A stretch of DNA of 15,405 bases from an uncultured Gammaproteobacteria bacterium (GTDB taxonomy: Bacteria; Pseudomonadota; Gammaproteobacteria; GCA-001735895), in assembly GCA_937980285.1 (NCBI GenBank), contig CALJQI010000281.1, forward strand, positions 1-15,405. Direction: 5' to 3'. Of this stretch, positions 1 through 5,658 are shown in pieces (the first letter of the stretch is position 1; each line of letters starts with the position of its first letter). The notes below the pieces were generated by a model. It saw nothing but the letters and a program-made list of their open reading frames with translations, made no database searches and was not told the origin of the DNA. The translations under genes and the position numbers were made by a program.

Positions 1-681
1 GCGGTCGGCGCGCTGCTGCTGGTCGACATGGCGCATTTCGCCGGCCTGGTCGCGGCTGGAGTCCATCCCTCGCCGCTGCCGTTTGCCGACCTCGTCACCT
101 GCACCACCACCAAGACCATGCGCGGCCCGCGCGGCGGGCTGATCCTGGCGCGCGATGCGAAATGGGCGAAGTCGCTGCAGTCGGCCATTTTCCCGGGAGT
201 CCAGGGCAGCCTGCACAGCCAGATCATCGCCGCCAAGGCGGTTTGCCTCGGTGAGGCCCTGCGTCCCGATTTCAAGATTTATGGACAGCAGGTAGTGGAC
301 AATGCCCGTGCGCTGGCGCGAGTGTTGTCGGATCACGGCATCGACCTGGTCAGCGGCGGCACCGATACCCACATCGTGCTGCTCGACTTTTCGTCCCGCG
401 GCCTCAGCGGTCAGCAGGTGCAGGATAGCCTCGCGCAGGTCAACCTGACCTCGAACAAAAACCCGATCCCCTTCGATTCGACCAGGCCCTCCGAGTGGGC
501 CGGACTGCGGCTCGGCGTCGCCGCGGCCACCACGCGCGGTCTGGATGTCGAGGCCTTCGCTCGACTCGGAGAAATCATCCTGCGCGCGATCTCGCGATGC
601 CGGCAGGCCGACGACGCGGGCGTCGAGGCCGATCGACAACTGGTGGCCGAATTATGCCGCCGATTTCCGATCTATCCCTGA
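1..681 (+). CDS. Serine hydroxymethyltransferase-like protein, C-terminal part (5' truncated by window)
   Basis: PLP-dependent fold-type I enzyme of the SHMT family, which normally interconverts serine and glycine with tetrahydrofolate in the cytoplasm. The reading frame is open from base 1, so the N-terminal part lies outside the window. Visible family motifs are DMAHFAGLVAAGVHPSPLP at the start, the PLP-lysine segment TTTKTMRGPRGG (Lys codon 112-114), GGTDTHIVLLDF, SNKNPIPFD and GLRLGVAAATTRG, whose Arg would bind the substrate carboxylate. The protein ends in a normal short C-terminus with FPIYP. Unusual points: the residue before the PLP lysine is Thr (codon 109-111) where standard GlyA has His, and the SGxRxGT segment reads AGLRLGV. 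It may therefore be a paralogue with altered substrate, for example of the alpha-methylserine type, rather than housekeeping GlyA. Family assignment is firm; substrate is open. Confidence 0.9.
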   Translation, partial: AVGALLLVDMAHFAGLVAAGVHPSPLPFADLVTCTTTKTMRGPRGGLILARDAKWAKSLQSAIFPGVQGSLHSQIIAAKAVCLGEALRPDFKIYGQQVVDNARALARVLSDHGIDLVSGGTDTHIVLLDFSSRGLSGQQVQDSLAQVNLTSNKNPIPFDSTRPSEWAGLRLGVAAATTRGLDVEAFARLGEIILRAISRCRQADDAGVEADRQLVAELCRRFPIYP

Positions 682-862
682 CCCGGGTCGATTAGCGACA
701 CATTTACGGCGAACCCGGCCGGCTACGATTTACGGCCGCTGTTTAACGGTGCAGGAGAGTGATCCCGATCGATTTCACAGGGCGGAATCACAGGCTGAAC
801 GATCCTCGCTACCTGCTTGTCGGCGGTAATCTCCGGCCAGCAGCGGATTCCCGCGTATCTAC

Positions 863-868
863 TATACT
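863..868 (+). promoter_or_regulatory. Candidate -10 element (TATACT) for the CigR-like gene
   Basis: TATACT sits 22 bases upstream of the ATG at 891, in the 209-bp gap after the SHMT-like gene. I see no good -35 hexamer at the usual distance, so this is only a plausible promoter core. The rest of 682-890 shows no other feature. Confidence 0.3.
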
Positions 869-890
869 CAAATCCGTCAACGGTAATTTC

Positions 891-1229
891 ATGAGATCAG
901 GAATGAATTTGAAAAGCATTATTGCGCTCGCGGTTATGATTGGTTTGAGCTCCACGCCGGCTCTGGCAAAAAAAGAAAAGGACAAGAACAAGCCGCTGCC
1001 GCAAGGACTGCAGATGAAGCTGGATAGAGGCGGTTCACTCCCCCCGGGGTGGCAGAAAAAGCTAGTCAAGGGCGAGGTCCTCGAGGAACCCATTTACAAG
1101 AAAAGCGAAGTGGTTATTCCTGTTGATTCCGAGGGTTTACTCACAGTTAGGGTCGAAGGAAAGCTGATCAGGCTAATCGAGGCGACAAGGGAAATCGTCG
1201 ACATTGTAGACTTGCTGAACAGGTCATAA
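891..1229 (+). CDS. Secreted CigR/RcnB-like small protein
   Basis: Small exported protein (112 aa from the ATG at 891; 108 aa from the ATG at 903). An N-terminal signal peptide (NLKSIIALAVMIGLSSTPALA) is followed by a Lys-rich stretch. Then comes a repeated motif of the form L-P-x-G-[LW]-Q-x-K-L-x-x-G (PLPQGLQMKLDRGG and SLPPGWQKKLVKGE), typical of the CigR family of inner-membrane or periplasmic proteins related to RcnB. The C-terminal half (VVIPVDSEGLLTV...) resembles the short beta-rich tail of that family. An in-frame ATG at 759 would add a 44-residue leader and bury the signal peptide, so I prefer 891 or 903. Neither start has a strong ribosome binding site. No operon partner; the next gene is convergent. 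The precise role is unknown. Confidence 0.65.
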   Translation: MRSGMNLKSIIALAVMIGLSSTPALAKKEKDKNKPLPQGLQMKLDRGGSLPPGWQKKLVKGEVLEEPIYKKSEVVIPVDSEGLLTVRVEGKLIRLIEATREIVDIVDLLNRS

Positions 1230-1230
1230 A

Positions 1231-1245
1231 GCTTCGCTTCGAAGC
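1231..1245. terminator. Short hairpin after the CigR-like gene
   Basis: GCTTCG (1231-1236) and CGAAGC (1240-1245) form a perfect 6-bp stem with a 3-base loop, starting one base after the stop codon. No T-run follows on either strand, so it would be at most a weak terminator. It lies in the 135-bp convergent gap between this gene and the cupin gene. Confidence 0.3.
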
Positions 1246-1364
1246 GCATACCTTAAGCAGTCCTGCGGGCATCCGGCGCGTTTCGTTTCTTAAACCTGTG
1301 CAGCGGCCCGGGTTCCGGAGGAGTCGCCGTCCCTGGCTCCTTCTGTCTCCTGATCCATCCCCGG

Positions 1365-1811
1365 CTACTTCAGCTCCACGATTCTGATGATGCAGACCTG
1401 GTCACCCAGGTTTTTGGCCTTGTGCGATTTCACCGGTTTACCGGTGCGGGCCTTGGCGGTGCCGGCTTTCGGTTTTCCGACGCGGCTGCTGCCGTCGGCA
1501 TTGGTCAGTTTCAGCGTGCAGTCCGTCTGATACAAAGAAACCCGATCGGGGGTATGGGAGTGATAATTATCTTCCTGCCCCGGCTGCCAGATCGCCTCGA
1601 TCACGCGGAACTGATCGTTTTCGGCCAGAATTTTGTAAACCTCGGGCGAGGCCACGTGGGCCGGCGGCGCGTTATCGTTCGCCAGGGCGGCGGGTTGCGC
1701 CATGATCAAGCCGAGAAACCCCGGGATGAGCAGCAAGCTCAGACCAGGCTTTATCCAGCCGCACTCGACTCGCCGCGCGGCCCTGTTTTGCAGATTATTA
1801 ATCGCAGTCAT
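1365..1811 (-). CDS. Secreted cupin-domain protein
   Basis: 148-aa protein with a long hydrophobic N-terminal segment (about residues 22-44, LSLLLIPGFLGLIMAQPAALA) that looks like a signal peptide cleaved after ALA, hence probably periplasmic. The mature part carries a single small cupin barrel: a PGQEDNYHSHTPDRV segment with His84 and His86 of the HxH metal motif, and a possible further ligand in KSHKAK (His130). A Lys/Gly-rich loop (VGKPKAGTAKARTGKP) separates the two halves. An upstream in-frame ATG at 1830-1832 exists, but the ATG at 1811 has a near-perfect ribosome binding site (AGGAGGT, 5-base spacing), so I place the start there. It overlaps the end of the upstream 95-aa gene by 14 bases, implying translational coupling. 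Substrate and activity are unknown; with so small a barrel it may be a metal- or ligand-binding protein. Confidence 0.7.
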   Translation of the reverse strand: MTAINNLQNRAARRVECGWIKPGLSLLLIPGFLGLIMAQPAALANDNAPPAHVASPEVYKILAENDQFRVIEAIWQPGQEDNYHSHTPDRVSLYQTDCTLKLTNADGSSRVGKPKAGTAKARTGKPVKSHKAKNLGDQVCIIRIVELK

Positions 1812-2085
1812 CTTCCACCTCCTGTTCGCCATTTTCCTGAACGTAAACCGTGCGTACGAACATCATGTTTTCGATGCGGCCGAACTGCTGGTCGAGCGCC
1901 TTTTCCACCGTTTGGTTTTTCAATCCGTCATAAATCATGATGCGTCCCCTGGCCTCGGCTTGCAGGATTTCGATGCCCGGAGAAAACAGCAGCCTTTCCT
2001 GGTAGCTGTCCTGGGTGCTCGCCTGTAGTGGTGTCATCGCTAGCACAGACATAGAAATCGCGATGATTATTTGCCGTTTGTTCAT
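1798..2085 (-). CDS. Secreted 95-aa protein of unknown function
   Basis: Signal peptide MNKRQIIIAISMSVLAMTPLQA, then about 73 mature residues rich in Glu/Gln/Asp, ending acidic (ENGEQEVEDDCD). One Cys only. The ribosome binding site GGAGA lies about 7 bases upstream of the ATG. I recognise no domain. It is the first gene of a two-gene unit with the cupin gene (overlapping ends) and is divergent from regulator A with a 147-bp shared promoter region, so it is a natural candidate for control by that regulator. A frameshifted relic of the same gene lies upstream of regulator B (5107-5171), showing that gene and regulator were duplicated together. Confidence 0.7.
   Translation of the reverse strand: MNKRQIIIAISMSVLAMTPLQASTQDSYQERLLFSPGIEILQAEARGRIMIYDGLKNQTVEKALDQQFGRIENMMFVRTVYVQENGEQEVEDDCD
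1817..1823 (-). promoter_or_regulatory. Strong ribosome binding site deciding the cupin start
   Basis: On the minus strand the sequence reads AGGAGGT followed by 5 bases and ATG (1811-1809). It lies inside the end of the upstream 95-aa coding region and selects the internal start over the ATG at 1832. Confidence 0.7.
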
Positions 2086-2583
2086 GCTGATTCTCCAAAT
2101 CGCTTCTAGGTACGGTTTTCGTTATAATCATTCGCCTGAAAAAACACCTGACTAAAACATAACGGAAAGGTTACCTTTTTCTTACCGAAATTATTTCTGA
2201 TCAAAATCAGATAGATAGACAATATCCGGACCATGGAAGCGAACGAATCAATTACCGCCGCCCTGGCCAACTCCGATCCGGTTTCTATCGGCAAATGGAC
2301 CTTTCGCGCCGATTCCCTGTCGCTTGAATGTCTCGATAATCACGTAAAGCTCGAGCCGCGCGTGGCTTACCTGCTCTACTACCTGGTCGAAAAAGCCGGG
2401 GCCCCGGTAAGCCGGGCCGAGCTGATGGATGGCGTCTGGCCAGGACTGGTGGTCGGCGACGAAGCGTTGACCGGAGCAATCAACAAGCTGCGTAACGCCT
2501 TTGGAGACGATTCGCATCATCCCGAGGTGATCAAGACCATTCCCAAGGTCGGCTACCAGCTCATCGCCGATGTCGAATTCCCG
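2048..2583. repeat. Duplicated block, copy A
   Basis: Direct repeat of 5135-5658. It spans the first 10 or so codons of the divergent secreted gene, the promoter region, and the first ~117 codons of the regulator. Coding parts are nearly identical; the intergenic part is more diverged with small indels (the offset changes from 3086 to 3075 between the divergent ATG and the regulator ATG). Similarity drops abruptly after the regulator segment ADVEFP. Confidence 0.85.
2086..2232. promoter_or_regulatory. Divergent promoter region of regulator A and the secreted/cupin unit
   Basis: AT-rich 147-bp gap between divergent genes. It holds a consensus-like TATAAT at 2123-2128 (also readable as TATAAC on the minus strand), a block CGGAAAGGTTACCTTTTTCT at about 2163-2182, and a 6-bp inverted repeat TCTGAT-CAAA-ATCAGA at 2196-2211. 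The first two elements recur upstream of regulator B (TATAAT at 5209-5214; GGAAAGCTTATCTTTTTCT), as does a CACCTGAC motif; the inverted repeat is broken there. Conserved elements in front of two regulators with near-identical DNA-binding domains are good operator candidates. No clear -35 was found. Confidence 0.45.
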
Positions 2584-4011
2584 GATCCAGAGAAGGCAAG
2601 GGGCGCAAGCGATCCCGATTTGAGATCCACTGCAAGCCGGTCTAAAGAACTAGCCCGCTCAAGCCGTTTTCCTGTCTGGCTCCGGCTAACCGGCCGAAAT
2701 CTCGTCATCCTGGCCGCGATATTGATACTGGTAGGCGGAATCCACGTGCTTGATGTCGCACCACAAGAGCCAGCCTCCACCGTTGAACATTTGCAACGCC
2801 CGGACAAGCCCTCGATCGTAGTCCTGCCCTTTATCAACGCCAGTAACAATCAGGATTACGATTATCTTAGTAACGGTATCACCGATGATCTGATTACCGA
2901 CCTGTCGCAATTGTCCGGACTGTTCGTGATCGCCCGTCAAACCTCTTTTCAATTCAAAGGTAAAGCCATTTCTGCTAGAGAGATTTCAAAGCTGCTCGGG
3001 GTTCGCTATGTTTTGCAAGGCAGTGTCCGCCGAAGCGGCGAGCGGTTTCGCGTCAACGTGCAATTGGCCGACGGGGATACAGACGGGCAGATCTGGGCAA
3101 ATCGCTACGACGGTACGCTGGAAAACGTTTTCGATCTTCAAGACAGCTTTACCAATCAAATCCTGACCGCGCTGGCCATTCAGCTGAGCGATCGGGACAG
3201 GGCCCATCTTGCTCGTAGAGACACCTTGAGTTCTGCAGCCTACGATGAATTTCTTAAGGGCTGGGAACACTATTGGCGATTTTCGAGGGACGATTTCGCC
3301 GAAGCTGAAAGACATTTTCGGCAAGCCCTTAAACTGGATCCCGGCTACACGCGCGCCCGGGCCGCCCTGGCGTTGATCTACTGGCAGGCCTGGGAGCAGA
3401 ACTGGCATGCAAATGTAGGTGGGCCGGTCTGGGCGGGCTGGGTCAAGGCCAGGAATGCGCTGGATGGCGCGCTGGACAGCCCGATACCTTTTGCATACGC
3501 AATTAACGCCGAAATGTTGTTATATAACCACGAATTTGACGCCGCCATCGCCGAAGCGAACAAGGCGATCGAACTCAGCCATAACGACCCCGACGGGCGC
3601 TTGGTTCTGGCCAGGATTCTGAGTTACACGGGTGATTATCGGCGCGCAATCGAGCTGGCCGAATCCGCTCAGCGTCTTAACCCCAACTACCCCGCGCCCT
3701 ATCAAACCGTGCTGGGAAAAATTTACTTTGACCAGAAGCAATATCAGCGCGCCGCCGACATACTCGACAAAGCCGTACGCCTGAACCCGCGGGACCCGCG
3801 CCCCAACATCCCGTTAATAGCCACGCTGGGACACCTGGGGAAACAGGAACTCGCTCGCCAGGCCATAGACCGAGTGTCCGCTTTGCAGCGGCTCGAAAAA
3901 ATCCGGCCGCTATCGATCGATTCGGTCAAAAATCAACTGCCCTACCGGGAAGATGCCAACCGGCTCCACTTAATCGACGGCCTGAGAAAGGCCGGCGTCA
4001 GGGAGCACTAA
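2233..4011 (+). CDS. CadC/ToxR-type membrane transcriptional regulator with TolB-like and TPR domains (regulator A)
   Basis: 592-aa one-component regulator. Residues ~16-116 form an OmpR/CadC winged-helix DNA-binding domain (VSIGKWTF..., SRAELMDGVWPG, ALTGAINKLRNAFGDD, IKTIPKVGYQLIADV). A linker to ~155 leads to one membrane segment at ~156-174 (NLVILAAILILVGGIHVLD). Residues ~192-318 match the TolB/FlgO-like N-terminal domain found in such regulators and in some class III adenylate cyclases (SIVVLPFINAS, LSNGITDDLITDLSQL, GVRYVLQGSVRR, QIWANRYDG). TPR-like repeats follow at ~335-371, 432-450, 469-487 and 503-520. The layout suggests a cytoplasmic DNA-binding end and a periplasmic sensor. The start is kept because regulator B has the same MEAN start, though the ribosome binding site is weak in both. 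Likely controls the divergent secreted/cupin unit; the signal is unknown. It ends 2 bases from the convergent hydrolase. Confidence 0.88.
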   Translation: MEANESITAALANSDPVSIGKWTFRADSLSLECLDNHVKLEPRVAYLLYYLVEKAGAPVSRAELMDGVWPGLVVGDEALTGAINKLRNAFGDDSHHPEVIKTIPKVGYQLIADVEFPDPEKARGASDPDLRSTASRSKELARSSRFPVWLRLTGRNLVILAAILILVGGIHVLDVAPQEPASTVEHLQRPDKPSIVVLPFINASNNQDYDYLSNGITDDLITDLSQLSGLFVIARQTSFQFKGKAISAREISKLLGVRYVLQGSVRRSGERFRVNVQLADGDTDGQIWANRYDGTLENVFDLQDSFTNQILTALAIQLSDRDRAHLARRDTLSSAAYDEFLKGWEHYWRFSRDDFAEAERHFRQALKLDPGYTRARAALALIYWQAWEQNWHANVGGPVWAGWVKARNALDGALDSPIPFAYAINAEMLLYNHEFDAAIAEANKAIELSHNDPDGRLVLARILSYTGDYRRAIELAESAQRLNPNYPAPYQTVLGKIYFDQKQYQRAADILDKAVRLNPRDPRPNIPLIATLGHLGKQELARQAIDRVSALQRLEKIRPLSIDSVKNQLPYREDANRLHLIDGLRKAGVREH

Positions 4012-4013
4012 GA

Positions 4014-4910
4014 CTACCCCGCGCTATCGATGAAATCGATAGCGATTTCAATCGCCTCCTCGATGTTTAGGTCGCGGAAAAAGTGCCCGGCATCCTCGAT
4101 TTCTTCGAGACGAATGCGCTCCCCATCGACGTACGGCGCCACGTGTTCAGGGATATTGGGCTGCAGGTCGTCGTCCGTTCCGACGATGACCAGTGTCGGC
4201 CTCGGCATCCTCGGCAGGTAGCGGTCGAAGGCGAGAAACCTGTCGTCATAGCGATAGTAGGAGTAAAACGAATTGGCGCTGATGGTCGTCTTTGGGCAAA
4301 AGAAGAAATCGAACTTTTCGATCAACTCGTCGCCACGACCGGATTCCACCATCGATTTCACACGGGCCAGGTTGTCGTCAAAATTGCTTCCGAAACGGGC
4401 CTCGTATTGCCGCTTGCCATTCAACGTGGTGTTAGGCGCCAACAGCACGACATGAGTTATCTCGGGTTCGTCGCGCTCCACGGCATAAATCATCGTCTGG
4501 TTGGCGCCGCGAGAATGGCCCAGCAGGACAATCTTTTTCACCCCCTTTTGACGCAGCCACTGAACCCAGACGGCTAATTCGTCGACCGCATCGTCTGCCT
4601 CATGCGTGTGCGTCCAGGAGCAATCGAAAAATCCCTTGCGGTTGTCGATATCGAGACTGAGGTTGATAGCGAGCGAGCTGTATCCGTTCTCCAGTAACGA
4701 CGCCTGGCTGGCTTCGATAATTTCCATTTGATTGTGGGCAGTCATGCCGTGCAGAATCAGCACGACTCCGGCGGCCAAATCCTGGCCTTCCGCCAGCTCC
4801 AGGTTTGCATTCAACGTCAAATCGCGATATTCGAGCGTAATCTCGGCGGCCTTCGCGCCCATCGAAGACATCGTGATCGCTAAAAATACCATTATGAGTT
4901 TGTTCAACAT
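4014..4910 (-). CDS. Secreted alpha/beta hydrolase
   Basis: 298-aa protein with an N-terminal signal peptide (MLNKLIMVFLAITMSSMGAKA), so probably periplasmic. Alpha/beta-hydrolase features: oxyanion-hole segment LILHGMTAH (~50-58), nucleophile elbow GHSRG with Ser133, acid within VGTDDD (Asp246-248) and catalytic His276 in EDAGHFFRD. The triad is complete and the length is usual for a serine esterase or peptidase of this fold. The substrate cannot be read from sequence. The start has a strong ribosome binding site (AAGGAG, 6 bases before ATG). Its stop lies 2 bases from that of regulator A (convergent). Its upstream region is shared with the decayed module in front of regulator B, so B could act on it. 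Fold is sure; specificity unknown. Confidence 0.85.
   Translation of the reverse strand: MLNKLIMVFLAITMSSMGAKAAEITLEYRDLTLNANLELAEGQDLAAGVVLILHGMTAHNQMEIIEASQASLLENGYSSLAINLSLDIDNRKGFFDCSWTHTHEADDAVDELAVWVQWLRQKGVKKIVLLGHSRGANQTMIYAVERDEPEITHVVLLAPNTTLNGKRQYEARFGSNFDDNLARVKSMVESGRGDELIEKFDFFFCPKTTISANSFYSYYRYDDRFLAFDRYLPRMPRPTLVIVGTDDDLQPNIPEHVAPYVDGERIRLEEIEDAGHFFRDLNIEEAIEIAIDFIDSAG
4022..4044. terminator. Perfect 10-bp hairpin at the convergent gene ends
   Basis: CGCTATCGAT (4022-4031) and ATCGATAGCG (4035-4044) pair perfectly around a 3-base loop. It lies in the last codons of the hydrolase and just past the stop of regulator A. Neither strand shows a strong T-run after the stem, so it is a candidate bidirectional stop or mRNA 3'-end stabiliser rather than a classical terminator. 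Confidence 0.4.
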
Positions 4911-5022
4911 ACGCTTCTCCTTGTTGCTGTGAATCGTAGCTATTCTCAGAGCGGGGGCAGGTATCCTCCCGACTAATAGAACACGAAAATCAAATCATCG
5001 TCATACGGAATTTCGTTGGAAA

Positions 5023-5068
5023 GTATACCTGTTACAAATTGCAAGGCGGAGTTGATAAACAGGTATAC
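5023..5068. repeat. 11-bp perfect inverted repeat upstream of the hydrolase
   Basis: GTATACCTGTT (5023-5033) and AACAGGTATAC (5058-5068) are exact reverse complements separated by 24 bases. No T-run follows. Position about 110-160 bp upstream of the hydrolase ATG and the long spacer fit two operator half-sites or a looped regulatory site better than a terminator. I did not see the same arms elsewhere in the window. Confidence 0.5.
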
Positions 5069-5106
5069 GGTCCCCGGAAATTACACCGAGAGTCGTTCGA
5101 AGCGCG

Positions 5107-5171
5107 TGCGTGTAATACTGTCGTCGGTAGCGCCGACATAAAATCGCGATAATTACTTGCCGCTTGTTCAT
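5107..5171 (-). pseudogene. Frameshifted 5' remnant of the 95-aa secreted gene
   Basis: Reading the minus strand from 5171 gives MNKRQVIIAI, matching the first 10 codons of the intact gene at 2085 (MNKRQIIIAI) with 3 base changes in 30. A one-base deletion follows. In the shifted frame the sequence continues MSALPTTVLHA, aligning with MSVLAMTPLQA of the intact signal peptide. Beyond 5107 no similarity remains. The ribosome binding site region GGAGAATCGGC is also kept. This is a dead relic left from duplication of the gene-regulator unit. Confidence 0.75.
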
Positions 5172-5658
5172 GCCGATTCTCCAAATCGCTTCCAGGTGTG
5201 GAATTAGTTATAATTTTTTGCCCGTAAAAACACCTGACGGAAAGCTTATCTTTTTCTCATGAGAGCTCTTTCCGAATAAAATCAGACAAATAGGCAGTAT
5301 TCGGACCATGGAAGCGAATGATCAAATTGCTGCGGCCCTGGCCAACTCCGATCCGGTCTCTATCGGCAAATGGACCTTTCACGCCGATTCCCTGTCGCTT
5401 GAATGTCTCGATAATCACGTAAAGCTCGAGCCGCGCGTGGCTTACCTGCTTTACTACCTGGTCGAAAATGCCGGGACCCCGGTAAGCCGGACCGAGCTGA
5501 TGGATGGCGTCTGGCCAGGACTGGTGGTCGGCGACGAAGCGTTGACCGGGGCGATCAACAAGCTGCGTAACGCCTTTGGAGACGATTCGCATCATCCCGA
5601 GGTGATCAGGACCATTCCCAAGGTCGGCTACCAACTCATCGCCGATGTCGAGTTCCCG
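5135..5658. repeat. Duplicated block, copy B
   Basis: Counterpart of 2048-2583: relic of the divergent gene, promoter region and the first ~117 codons of regulator B. Similarity stops sharply after ADVEFP, where the two regulators part. Confidence 0.85.

Larger units (their letters stand above)
4911..5307. other. 397-bp intergenic region between the hydrolase and regulator B
   Basis: No intact gene. From left to right: the hydrolase leader, an 11-bp inverted repeat (5023-5068), a frameshifted relic of the 95-aa secreted gene (5107-5171), and a promoter region resembling that of regulator A, with TATAAT at 5209-5214, CACCTGAC at about 5230-5237 and a GGAAAGCTTATCTTTTTCT block just after it. 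AT-rich relative to the flanking genes. Confidence 0.6.

Noticed and set aside
759..890. Longer N-terminus for the CigR-like gene starting at 759
   Set aside because: It would place a 44-residue unrelated segment before a clear signal peptide and overlap a promoter-like TATACT.
2196..2211. TCTGAT-CAAA-ATCAGA inverted repeat as the shared operator of both regulators
   Set aside because: The left arm is not preserved upstream of regulator B, so it is at most specific to copy A.
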